DNA from: Kallipyga massiliensis ph2
GTDB lineage: Bacteria > Bacillota > Clostridia > Tissierellales > Peptoniphilaceae
Direction of reading: 5' to 3'
DNA: 64,000 nucleotides
Assembly (NCBI RefSeq): GCF_000311985.1
Contig: NZ_HE978585.1
Span: 1,069,443 to 1,133,442 of the forward strand
The notes under the pieces are model-generated. The model was given only the letters and a program-made list of their open reading frames with translations. It searched no databases and was not told where the DNA came from. Positions 7,951 to 15,772 of this stretch are shown here, piece after piece (positions within the stretch are counted from its first letter, which is position 1; each line of letters begins with the position of its first letter). Made by a program: the position numbers and the translations under genes.

Positions 7951-8621
7951 TGATTGCCGTAGTAGCCGGAACGCCGGTCGATACCAAGATGGGAGTAGCC
8001 ATCATGGAAAAGGAGGGCTATGATACCCTCTCTTATCCCATGGCCAAAAGCCCGGAAGACCAGACCAAGCTCCAGTATTTTTCCCAGGAGGAATTGGACC
8101 GGGCCTTCCAGGATATGGTAAGCGAGGCGAAAGAAAAGGGAGCTCAGGGGGTCTACATCAACTGCAATTCCTTATCGGCCTCCCTCCATTATCAGGAGGC
8201 GGAGGAGAAGATCGGTCTCCCCATTATCACCCCCCTGGAAACCTACCGGAACCTGCCTAAGGAACTGACTTCGGTGGTCGTCCTTGCTGCCAACGGGGTT
8301 TCAGCCTACCGGGTGGATGAGATCATCCGAGAGGCCCAGCCGGACATCAAGACGGTCTGCATGGGGAATCTCTCCATCGTCGAATCCATTGAAAAGGAGA
8401 AGGCCAGTTCGGATATCGTCCGCGACCTCAACCTAAAGGGCCTCCTGTCCTATTTTGAGGGGATCCGGGACCCAGAGTACCGGGTGGATGCCATCATTCT
8501 GGCCTGCACCCACTTTCCCTACATCAAAGAGGCCCTGCATAAAGAAACGTCCATTCCTATCATTGACCCCAAGGATGATATGGTGGACCGCTTAAAAAAA
8601 GCCCTGAAGGCTCAGAAGTAA
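7947..8621 (+). CDS. Aspartate/glutamate racemase-family protein
   Basis: A 224-residue cofactor-independent racemase-like protein. The two catalytic cysteine regions of the Asp/Glu racemase fold are visible: YINCNSLSA near residue 73 and ILACTHFPYI near 190. The second is close to the GCTHYP motif of glutamate racemase. The N-terminal region lacks the usual DSGxGG of MurI, so cell-wall D-glutamate synthesis is not certain; an aspartate or hydantoin racemase or related lyase is possible. The ATG overlaps the folD stop (ATGA) and GAAAGGGG lies 7 bases upstream, so it is coupled to folD. The pairing gives no clear pathway. Confidence 0.8.
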   Translation: MMIAVVAGTPVDTKMGVAIMEKEGYDTLSYPMAKSPEDQTKLQYFSQEELDRAFQDMVSEAKEKGAQGVYINCNSLSASLHYQEAEEKIGLPIITPLETYRNLPKELTSVVVLAANGVSAYRVDEIIREAQPDIKTVCMGNLSIVESIEKEKASSDIVRDLNLKGLLSYFEGIRDPEYRVDAIILACTHFPYIKEALHKETSIPIIDPKDDMVDRLKKALKAQK

Positions 8622-8666
8622 ATCTTCCCTGCCCACCATTTGCCCATTCATGAAAAGGAAAAAACC

Positions 8667-9473
8667 ATGAAATCAACCAAGTCCGAAAAAGATAGAGTCC
8701 TTTTTCTCCTCTCCATCCTCATCCTCTTCGCCCTCCTGGCGGTCTCCTTCTTTTTAATTCGGGAGATCCTCCGGCCCAGCCCCTATTCCGGATCGGAAGG
8801 AAAGGGGGAGATGACAAGCGGGATGGAGTCCGGGGGAAGTCCGGGCTATGGGCCCTCTTCCGGTGATCATGAGGAGGAAATTCGGGATCCGGGCCAGGAC
8901 CTGGTCATCATGGAGGACAGCAAATCAGATATTCCGCGATCCTTCCTCAAACTCCGTCCCAAGATTGTAGAAGATGAGGAAAAGACCATGGCCATTCCTT
9001 ATCTCATGCAGAAGGACGGGCGGTGGAGTCAGCGGGGAATGGGGGAATCCACGGTAGGAGAAGCCGGCTGTGGACCCACCTGCATGGCCATGGTGGCCAT
9101 GTCCCTGACCCGAAACTATGCCTTGACCCCCGACCTTGTGGCGGATGAGCTTTTGGCCGGGAACTACTATGTGGAAGATATCGGGACCAAGTGGACCTAT
9201 ATGAGCGAGGCCCCTGCCATGTATGGATTCCATGGGAAGGAAATCGGCAACCAGCCGGAAGACATCTTGAAGGAGTTGGACCAAGGCCGGGTCCTGATCG
9301 CTTCAGTCAAGCCGGGGGACTTCACCAATCACGGCCATTTCATCGTCATTGCGGGAAAGGAAGGGGACCAGATCCGCGTCCAGGACCCCAACTCCTGGAC
9401 ACGGACCAAGCAAAGTTGGTCCCAGGAACGACTCTTCCCCCAGATCAAAAATGCCTGGTCTTACTATAAATAG
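8667..9473 (+). CDS. Membrane-anchored C39-like (papain-fold) peptidase
   Basis: About 268 residues. A single hydrophobic segment near the N-terminus (about 12-35) is followed by a Gly/Ser/Pro-rich linker (about 40-100) and a C39_2-type domain. The catalytic Cys lies in EAGCGPTCMAM (around residue 140), the His in HGHFIVIAG, and the Asp/Asn in RVQDPNS. The domain is predicted to face outside and may cleave peptides or cell-surface proteins, or act as an amidase. ATG 8667 with AAAAGGA 9 bases upstream is preferred over an in-frame TTG at 8640, which has no ribosome binding site. The gene ends at a strong hairpin. Substrate unknown. Confidence 0.83.
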   Translation: MKSTKSEKDRVLFLLSILILFALLAVSFFLIREILRPSPYSGSEGKGEMTSGMESGGSPGYGPSSGDHEEEIRDPGQDLVIMEDSKSDIPRSFLKLRPKIVEDEEKTMAIPYLMQKDGRWSQRGMGESTVGEAGCGPTCMAMVAMSLTRNYALTPDLVADELLAGNYYVEDIGTKWTYMSEAPAMYGFHGKEIGNQPEDILKELDQGRVLIASVKPGDFTNHGHFIVIAGKEGDQIRVQDPNSWTRTKQSWSQERLFPQIKNAWSYYK

Positions 9474-9475
9474 AA

Positions 9476-9516
9476 AAAAGGCTGTGTTGAGTTCTTTGCT
9501 CCACACAGCCTTTGCT
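9476..9516. terminator. Bidirectional terminator between the C39 peptidase and the hydrogenase
   Basis: AAAGGCTGTGT pairs with ACACAGCCTTT around a 15-base loop. An A-run lies on the left and a T-rich tail (TTTGCTTT) on the right, so it can serve the converging transcripts on both strands. Confidence 0.8.
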
Positions 9517-9525
9517 TTATTCACT

Positions 9526-11052
9526 TTATTTTGAAGTAGCCGGTTTATAGACGGGCTTGTCTTCTTCCGGAATATTGGTGTTATCGGCCGGTGACTTGAA
9601 GGGCGAGGCCTTGGAAAATTCGGTGTTGGCCTTCCGGGCCTTGTGGCGAGGAACGACGATGCCGGGGCCTCCAATACAGCCGCGTTCACAGGCCATCCCT
9701 TCCAGGAGGTGGCCTTTTTTGATGCCGGCCTTAGCCAGGCGCATGAGCTTGACACATTCATGAAGGCCTTCCGCATTGTCGATGAAGATCTTGCGGTCGG
9801 GCTCCAGCTCATGGATCCGGTCCACGACAGCCTGGGCGACGCCACCGGCGACCCCGTAGGCCCGGCCGGTTTGGGAGGCATCCTCCCAGACTTCATCGGT
9901 CTCAATAGCCGATGGTTCGATATCCCTGGCGACGAACATGCCCAGGAGCTCCTCATAGGTGATGACGAAGTCCACATAGTGCTTGACATTTTCCTGGAGG
10001 GCTTCCAGCTTCTTGGAGATGCAGGGGCCGATGAAGACCACCTTGGCTTCGGGATGGTCTTTCTTGATCTGCATGGCCGTGTAAATCATGGGGGTGGAGG
10101 AGTCGGAGATGAGGTCATTTTCCGTGGGGAAATTCTGCTCCACCATGAGCTTCCAGGAATAGCAGCATGAGGTTCCCATATAGGCTCTTTCCTTGGGAAC
10201 GGTCTCAATGAACTCTTCCGCCTCATTCATGGTGGTCAGGTCGGCACCCAGGCCGACTTCCACCACATCCTTAAAGCCCAATTCTTTGATGGCGGCCTTG
10301 ACCTGGGAAGGCTTGGTCAGGGCACCGAATTGACCGGTGAAGGAGGGGGCGATGATGGCGTAGTGTTCATGGCCCTCTTTCATATTCTTAATCACCTGGT
10401 AGATCTGGGACTTGTCGGCGATGGCGCCGAAGGGACAGGCGGTGATGCATTGGCCGCAGGAGACGCACTTGTCCGGGTTGATGGTGGCTCGGTTCAAATA
10501 GTCGGATTCGATGGCTTGAACCCCGCAGGCATCCTCACAAGGGCGGCCCGTCTCAACGATGGCGTCATAGGGGCATTCTTTGATGCACTTCTTGCACTTG
10601 ATGCACTTGTCTTGGTTAAGGTCCATCTTGTCCTTGCCGGTGGAGATAGCGTTTTTGGGGCAGACATTCATGCAGGGGTGGGCCAAGCACTTCCGACAAT
10701 TGTCCGTGACGGTAATGTGGTGGGTGGGGCAGGCTTCACAGGCGATTTTGATGACGGAGACCAGGGGTGGCTGGTAGACCCGTTTTGCCACATCCACCTC
10801 TTCCAAGCCGTCGGTGATATCGTTCGTGTCGGCAGCTGTCCGGGCATCCAGGCCCAGGGCCATACGGAGTCTTTCGCCGTAAACGGCCCTTTCCCGGAAG
10901 ATATTCTCCCGGTAGGAGGCCACTTCTCCGGGGAGGGCCTCATAGATCTCGTGTCCAATGTTATGTAAGTCGTCATCCTCATAGGCCATCCGAGCAATGG
11001 CGGCGAAGGCCATACGGCGGATATTGAGAACGTCTACATACGAAGACTTCAT
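9526..11052 (-). CDS. [FeFe] hydrogenase, group B-like, with N-terminal ferredoxin domains
   Basis: A 508-residue iron-only hydrogenase. Residues about 110-215 hold several cysteine clusters (CEACP...CRKCLAHPCMNVCP, CIKCKKCIKECP, CVSCGQCITACP) for 4Fe-4S centres. The H-cluster motifs follow: GTSCCYSWK (L1, near 294), IGPCISKKLE (L2, near 341) and GMACERGCIGGPG (L3, near 454). TSCCYSW and GPCISKK differ from the TSCCPAW and PCTAKK of classical group A enzymes and fit the group B1/B3 type. A Lys/Pro-rich tail follows the catalytic domain. The start overlaps the upstream 2Fe-2S gene by four bases. The maturases HydE, HydF and HydG are not in this window. It probably handles hydrogen evolution or redox balance from ferredoxin; group assignment is from recalled motifs. 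Confidence 0.9.
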   Translation of the reverse strand: MKSSYVDVLNIRRMAFAAIARMAYEDDDLHNIGHEIYEALPGEVASYRENIFRERAVYGERLRMALGLDARTAADTNDITDGLEEVDVAKRVYQPPLVSVIKIACEACPTHHITVTDNCRKCLAHPCMNVCPKNAISTGKDKMDLNQDKCIKCKKCIKECPYDAIVETGRPCEDACGVQAIESDYLNRATINPDKCVSCGQCITACPFGAIADKSQIYQVIKNMKEGHEHYAIIAPSFTGQFGALTKPSQVKAAIKELGFKDVVEVGLGADLTTMNEAEEFIETVPKERAYMGTSCCYSWKLMVEQNFPTENDLISDSSTPMIYTAMQIKKDHPEAKVVFIGPCISKKLEALQENVKHYVDFVITYEELLGMFVARDIEPSAIETDEVWEDASQTGRAYGVAGGVAQAVVDRIHELEPDRKIFIDNAEGLHECVKLMRLAKAGIKKGHLLEGMACERGCIGGPGIVVPRHKARKANTEFSKASPFKSPADNTNIPEEDKPVYKPATSK

Positions 11053-11321
11053 GCTTTCTCCTTTTCCAACCCATTCAAGATCGCTTCCATCAATTCAGGG
11101 ACCTTGGCATTTTCAAAGGCCACATCGTCGACGAAAACAAGGGGGGAAACCTTCTTCTCTTTACAGCGACGGTCGCAGCGAATAATTTCGATGTTGAGGA
11201 CCGCATCAGCGGGAATTCCGGGATACTCATGGAGATTCTCCTGGAGTTCCTCTAACTGTTCGATGATACCGCTGGCACCGTAGAGGGTGCACTTGGCTCC
11301 GGTACAAATTTTGACATCCAT
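11049..11321 (-). CDS. Small thioredoxin-like 2Fe-2S ferredoxin, hydrogenase partner
   Basis: A 90-residue protein with cysteines in ICTGAKCTLYG (residues 6 and 11) and IIRCDRRCKEK (about 49 and 53). This is the four-cysteine arrangement of NuoE/HoxE-type thioredoxin-like 2Fe-2S domains. Such small proteins pass electrons to or from hydrogenases and NADH dehydrogenases. It overlaps the hydrogenase start by four bases (ATGA), implying translational coupling and probably a physical complex. The ribosome binding site is weak (GGTG). Role as electron carrier is inferred from fold and neighbour. Confidence 0.85.
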   Translation of the reverse strand: MDVKICTGAKCTLYGASGIIEQLEELQENLHEYPGIPADAVLNIEIIRCDRRCKEKKVSPLVFVDDVAFENAKVPELMEAILNGLEKEKA

Positions 11322-11369
11322 GCTTTCACCAACTTTCTTTCATACGTATAGATAGAACACTCCTTTCCT

Positions 11370-11378
11370 ATTCTACCA
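11370..11378 (-). promoter_or_regulatory. Extended -10 promoter of the hydrogenase operon
   Basis: On the minus strand TGG-TAGAAT forms an extended -10 element about 50 bases before the ferredoxin start; no good -35 box is seen. An AAAGGAG downstream of it, 16 bases from a five-codon reading frame, is probably fortuitous. Confidence 0.5.
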
Positions 11379-11443
11379 AGAATTATCGAGAAATGCTCCT
11401 CATGGGTCGGAAATCTTTCTCCGGCTTCCTTTTCCGCCTTGGA

Positions 11444-11473
11444 TTTTACCCCGGCCCCCGGGTGGCTTATAAT
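11444..11473 (+). promoter_or_regulatory. Promoter of the transporter-shikimate operon
   Basis: A consensus TATAAT at 11468-11473 follows a weak TTTTAC (11444-11449) at 18 bases. It lies 28 bases before the start of the lipoprotein gene and is the only clear promoter seen before the long overlapping gene train that ends at aroD. Confidence 0.65.
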
Positions 11474-11501
11474 AGAGGAGGTAAATTAGAAAGGAAGCAA
11501 T

Positions 11502-12503
11502 ATGAATATGAAGAAAACAAAATTCTTAAGGATAAAGATTTTGGCCCTAGCTTTTGCCCTTCTCTTCGTGGTCACGGCCTGTGGCCCCCAAAAGCCGGAG
11601 GCTGCCATCAAGATGGTGGCTCTCAAAGGGCCGACCTCCATGGGCCTGGCCAAGCTCTTCAAAGACCAAAAAGAGGGAAAGTCCAAGAGCCTGGCCTCCT
11701 ATACCATCGCAGCCAGCCCCGACCAGGCGGTGACCGCCTTTACCAGCGGAGAAGCGGATTTGGCCACAGTTCCCTCCAATCTTGCCGCCCTCCTCTACAA
11801 GAAGCTGGAGGGGGATGTCCAGGTCCTCCACATCAACACCCTGGGCGTCCTCTACATTGTTGATCCCAAAGGTCAAGTCCACAGCCTGGAAGACCTTAAG
11901 GGGAGGACCCTCTATGCTTCCGGAAAGGGAGCCAGCCCGGAATATATCTTGTCTTACCTTCTGGATGAAAAGGGGATTGACCGGGAGTCCATCAACATCT
12001 CCTGGCAACAGGACCATACCCAGTGCCTCCAGGCCTTAACCAAGGATCCCGAGGGCCTGGCCCTCCTGCCCCAGCCCTTTGTGACCGTGGCCCAGACCAA
12101 GATGAAGGACCTGAAAGTCGCCCTGGACCTGACCCAGGAGTGGGACCGGGCCCAGGAAGGCAAGGATCCCGCCTCAGCCCTGGTTATGGGGGTGACCATC
12201 GCCCGGAAGTCCTTCATGGACAAGAATAAGGCCCTAATCGACCTCTACTTGAAAGAGGCCCGGGAATCCCTGACCTATGTTTTAGACCATTCTGAGGAGG
12301 CCAGTCGGATCATTGATGAGGACTTGGGCATCATCAAGGCCCCGATCGCCCAAAAGGCCCTTCCCCATTGCAATTTGGTCTATATTGACGGCCAGGAAAT
12401 GAAGGATAAGCTCGGGGGCTACCTATCCGTCCTCCAAAAAGAGGATCCCAAGTCCGTGGGGGGAGAGGTCCCCGGGGATGATTTCTACTATTTAGCAAAA
12501 TAA
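11502..12503 (+). CDS. ABC transporter substrate-binding lipoprotein (NitT/TauT-like)
   Basis: A 333-residue solute-binding lipoprotein. A lysine-rich start, a hydrophobic core and the lipobox VVTACG give lipidation near Cys 28. The mature part has periplasmic-binding-protein features of the SsuA/ThiY/NMT1 class, including SPDQAVTAFTSGEADLATVPSNLAA. This matches the permease-ATPase gene 34 bases downstream, whose permease half is of the SsuC/TauC type. AAAGGAAG precedes the ATG by about 6 bases. Ligand unknown: sulfonate, thiamine precursor, riboflavin or an aromatic compound are all possible. Its position at the head of a shikimate-pathway operon suggests, but does not show, an aromatic-metabolism link. 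Confidence 0.87.
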   Translation: MNMKKTKFLRIKILALAFALLFVVTACGPQKPEAAIKMVALKGPTSMGLAKLFKDQKEGKSKSLASYTIAASPDQAVTAFTSGEADLATVPSNLAALLYKKLEGDVQVLHINTLGVLYIVDPKGQVHSLEDLKGRTLYASGKGASPEYILSYLLDEKGIDRESINISWQQDHTQCLQALTKDPEGLALLPQPFVTVAQTKMKDLKVALDLTQEWDRAQEGKDPASALVMGVTIARKSFMDKNKALIDLYLKEARESLTYVLDHSEEASRIIDEDLGIIKAPIAQKALPHCNLVYIDGQEMKDKLGGYLSVLQKEDPKSVGGEVPGDDFYYLAK

Positions 12504-12540
12504 GATCGTCATATTTCATCTGTAGTAAAGGGGAGGAATG

Positions 12541-14016
12541 ATGAGGATGCCGGCTTGGCTGAAAAGAGGAGGTGGAAAATCCGGCCCCATCCTTTTTTGG
12601 ATGGGGCTTTGGTTCCTGGCGTCTTTCTTCGTCAACAGTCCTCTTCTTTTCCCCGGCCCCCTGGATGTTCTGGGGGCCCTGGCCCGGTTTATTTTTGAAG
12701 GGGACTTTTACCTCCGCCTGGCTTCCTCCAGCCTCCGGATCCTGTCGGGTTTCCTCCTGGCCTTCCTCATGGGCGTCGGATTGGCCCATCTTTCCTGGCG
12801 TCGGCCCTCTCTGGAGGCCTACCTCCGGCCCCCGGTCCAGGTCATGCGGGCCATCCCCATGGCCTCCTTTGTCATCCTGGCCCTTTTCTGGCTGGCCCCC
12901 ATCCGGCTTTCCCTGGTCATCCCCTTTGTGGTCGTCTTTCCCCTCATTTATACGAACACCCTCGAGGGATTCCGGTCCACCCCGGTCTCTATGTTGGAAA
13001 TGGCCCGGGTTTTCCGCCTCCCATCCCGTGAAGTCTTTCGGGCCATCCTCCTTCCCTCCGCCTTTCCCCAGGTCCTGGCCGGGGCGGAAACCGGGATGGG
13101 AATGGCCTGGAAGTCGGGGGTAACTGCAGAAATCATCGCCACGGCGGCCCCCTCCATCGGCGAGGCCCTCTTTGATGCCAAGCTTTACTTGGACTTGTCC
13201 GGCCTCTTGGCCTGGACCCTGGTCCTTCTCTTGGTCGCCGCCTTGTTTCAAAAACTTTTCCGGGCCCTCCTTCATGTGATGATGAAGGCCCTTGCGAATC
13301 TGCCGGCCAGGGGCCCCCGGCCGGAAGGGCCTACTATGGACCAAGAGGGGCCCCTGGTGGACCTTTGTTCGGTCAGCAAGTCCTTTGACAAGGGGAGGGT
13401 CTTAGACCGGGCCAGTCACTCCTTTCAGCCCGGGAGTCTGACCTTTCTCCTGGGGCCATCGGGGGCCGGCAAGACCACCCTGGTCCGCCTCCTTTTGGAA
13501 TTGGAGGAAGCGGATGAAGGCGAGATAAAGAGGAGGGAAGGCCTGACCTTCTCGGCGGCCTTCCAGGAAGACCGCCTGATCCCCTCATGGACCGTCCGCC
13601 AGAACCTCCTTTTGGTGGGGCCGGACCGGTCAGGCGACCTTGACCTTGAGCTTCAAGCCCTGGACCTGGAGGGGGAGGGGGAGAGCCCGGTAGAAGCCTT
13701 ATCCGGAGGGATGAGGCAGAGGGTCTCCCTCCTCCGAGCCGGACTGGCTCCGGCCGACTTCCTGATTATTGATGAACCCTTCCGCGGCCTGGACCGGGCC
13801 AGCCGGGACCGGACGTGGACCTGGCTTAAGGACAGGGCCTTTCCCCGCTTCCAAGCGGTCCTTTTGGTCTTTCATGACCCGGAGGACCTGGATGCCCTTT
13901 CCCTTTCCCAACCCCCCGTCATCCTCCGACTGGAGGAGACCGGGCGGCTGGAAAGGCTAACCGATAGAAAGAGTCTCTATGACCCAGCAAACAACGACAA
14001 AAAAATCCAACCTTGA
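12541..14016 (+). CDS. Fused ABC importer: permease domain plus ATPase domain in one chain
   Basis: A 491-residue protein. Residues 1-260 are a TauC/SsuC-like permease with about six helices and the EAA-loop region SAFPQVLAGAETGMGMAWKS. Residues about 270-480 are an importer ATPase with Walker A GPSGAGKTT, signature LSGGMRQR, Walker B IIDEPFRGLD and H-loop FHD. The two parts are normally separate genes (ssuC/ssuB), so this is a natural fusion. An ATG at 13335 with GGAAGGG upstream could also produce the ATPase alone. ATG 12541 is chosen because GGGAGG spacing is better than for 12538. It works with the lipoprotein upstream. The 3' end overlaps the next ABC gene by 38 bases. The ATPase has a short Q-loop-to-signature region. 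Confidence 0.88.
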   Translation: MRMPAWLKRGGGKSGPILFWMGLWFLASFFVNSPLLFPGPLDVLGALARFIFEGDFYLRLASSSLRILSGFLLAFLMGVGLAHLSWRRPSLEAYLRPPVQVMRAIPMASFVILALFWLAPIRLSLVIPFVVVFPLIYTNTLEGFRSTPVSMLEMARVFRLPSREVFRAILLPSAFPQVLAGAETGMGMAWKSGVTAEIIATAAPSIGEALFDAKLYLDLSGLLAWTLVLLLVAALFQKLFRALLHVMMKALANLPARGPRPEGPTMDQEGPLVDLCSVSKSFDKGRVLDRASHSFQPGSLTFLLGPSGAGKTTLVRLLLELEEADEGEIKRREGLTFSAAFQEDRLIPSWTVRQNLLLVGPDRSGDLDLELQALDLEGEGESPVEALSGGMRQRVSLLRAGLAPADFLIIDEPFRGLDRASRDRTWTWLKDRAFPRFQAVLLVFHDPEDLDALSLSQPPVILRLEETGRLERLTDRKSLYDPANNDKKIQP

Positions 14017-15772
14017 ACTGATGGCCATCCTCCGCCCCTACTATAAAAAGAATGCGGGCCTCCTGGCCAAGGATCTCTTCTGTGCCGCCTTAACGACGGT
14101 ATGCGACATCGTTCTTCCCCTCATCCTGTCCCGAATTACGGATACGGCCACCCGGGATGTGGCCAACCTGACGGTGGCCTTTATCGGGAAAATGTCGGCC
14201 CTCTACCTGGTCCTCCGCCTGGTGGAGATCGCCGCCCGCTACTTTATGCAGGGGACCGGCCACATCATGGGGGCAAAAATTGAGATGGACATGCGGTCGG
14301 ACATGTACCGCCACCTCCAGACCCTGCCCCATGCCTATTTTTCCACCCACAAGACCGGCCACATCATGTCCAACCTGACCAATGACCTTTTTGATGTGAC
14401 CGAGTTTTCCCACCACTGTCCGGAAGAGTACTTTATCGGGGCCATCAAGCTCCTGGCCTCCTTTATCATCCTGATCCGGGTGGATATCCTCCTAACCTTG
14501 ATCCTCTTTGCCCTCATCCCCTTGTATTTTTATGTATCGGCCAAGTTCCGCCACCGCCTCCGCCAGGCCCAGATGGACCAGAGGCGGAAGATCGGGGACA
14601 TCAACGCATCCATCGAGGATTCCTTCCTGGGCTTCTCCGTGGTCAAGTCCTTTTCCAACGAGGATGTGGAGGAGGAAAAATTCCAAAAGGATAACTCCGC
14701 CTTTCTCAAGATCAAGAAGGAATTCTATTATGCTATGGCCGCCTTCCAGTCCGTTTCCCGGATCTTTGATGGCCTCATGATGCTAACTGTCCTCATCTTC
14801 GGCGGCCTCTCCCTGGTTTGGGGGCGGATCAGCCCGGGTGAGTTCGTGGCCTATATCCTCTACACCCAGACCCTCCTGGTGACCCTGGCCCGGATCATCG
14901 AATTTACTGAGCAGTTCCAGCGGGGGATGACCGGCCTGGAGCGCTTCGACGGGGTCATGTCGACTCGGTCGGATATCCAGGAAAAAGAAGGGGCCCTGGA
15001 CCTCAAGGAGGTCCGGGGAAGGTTGGACTTCGACCGGGTCTCCTTCACCTACCCCAATGCGGATGAACCCGTTATTGACGACCTGGATCTCGCCATCGAA
15101 GCCGGCCACCAGCTAGCTATCGTCGGGCCGTCCGGCGGGGGAAAGACTACCCTGACCAACCTCATCCCCCGCTTCTATGACGTGACGGGAGGAGCCATCC
15201 GGATCGATGGCCACGATATCCGGGACCTGACCCTCTCTTCCCTCCGCAACAATATCGGGATCGTCCAGCAGGATGTCTACCTCTTCTCGGACACGGTCGG
15301 GGCCAATATCGCCTACGGGAAGCCCGGGGCTAGCTATGAGGAAGTGGTTCGGGCAGCCAAGCTGGCCGGGGCCTATGACTTTATCATGGACCTGCCGGAC
15401 GGCTTTGATGCCTATGTGGGCGAGCGGGGGGTCATGCTGTCGGGAGGACAGAAGCAGAGGATTTCCATCGCCCGGGTCTTCCTTAAGAACCCGCCCATCC
15501 TGATTTTGGATGAGGCCACTTCGGCCCTGGACAACCAATCCGAGCGCTTCATCCAGGAGTCCCTGGTCCGCCTGTCCAAGGACCGGACTACGGTGATCAT
15601 TGCCCACCGGCTTTCGACCATCCGGGATGCGGAGGAGATCATCGTTCTTTCCGAAGGAAAAATTCAGGAGCGGGGGACTCACCAGGACCTCATGGCAGCT
15701 CGTGGGGCCTACTATGATCTCTACCAAGGAGGCCTGGATGGGGATGTAGAGGAGGATAAGGCATGGATTTAG
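13979..15772 (+). CDS. ABC exporter half-transporter (MsbA/LmrA-like)
   Basis: A 597-residue exporter subunit. A six-helix membrane domain (about 20-330) precedes an ATPase domain with Walker A GPSGGGKTT near residue 383, a canonical LSGGQKQR signature near 486, ILDEATSALD near 510 and AHRLST near 542. All key residues are intact and no partner half is adjacent, so a homodimer is likely. The start lies inside the preceding gene with AAAGAG close upstream, and the end overlaps aroB by 10 bases. It is thus embedded in the operon between an importer and the shikimate genes. Substrate unknown. Confidence 0.88.
   Translation: MTQQTTTKKSNLELMAILRPYYKKNAGLLAKDLFCAALTTVCDIVLPLILSRITDTATRDVANLTVAFIGKMSALYLVLRLVEIAARYFMQGTGHIMGAKIEMDMRSDMYRHLQTLPHAYFSTHKTGHIMSNLTNDLFDVTEFSHHCPEEYFIGAIKLLASFIILIRVDILLTLILFALIPLYFYVSAKFRHRLRQAQMDQRRKIGDINASIEDSFLGFSVVKSFSNEDVEEEKFQKDNSAFLKIKKEFYYAMAAFQSVSRIFDGLMMLTVLIFGGLSLVWGRISPGEFVAYILYTQTLLVTLARIIEFTEQFQRGMTGLERFDGVMSTRSDIQEKEGALDLKEVRGRLDFDRVSFTYPNADEPVIDDLDLAIEAGHQLAIVGPSGGGKTTLTNLIPRFYDVTGGAIRIDGHDIRDLTLSSLRNNIGIVQQDVYLFSDTVGANIAYGKPGASYEEVVRAAKLAGAYDFIMDLPDGFDAYVGERGVMLSGGQKQRISIARVFLKNPPILILDEATSALDNQSERFIQESLVRLSKDRTTVIIAHRLSTIRDAEEIIVLSEGKIQERGTHQDLMAARGAYYDLYQGGLDGDVEEDKAWI

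Noticed and set aside
11322-11360. Five-codon leader peptide (MKESW) before the ferredoxin gene
   Set aside because: The ribosome binding site is 16 bases away from its ATG and there is no attenuator hairpin, so it is probably chance.
11393-11863. 156-codon frame overlapping the start of the lipoprotein gene
   Set aside because: It has no ribosome binding site or family match and runs out of frame through the promoter and signal peptide of the real gene.
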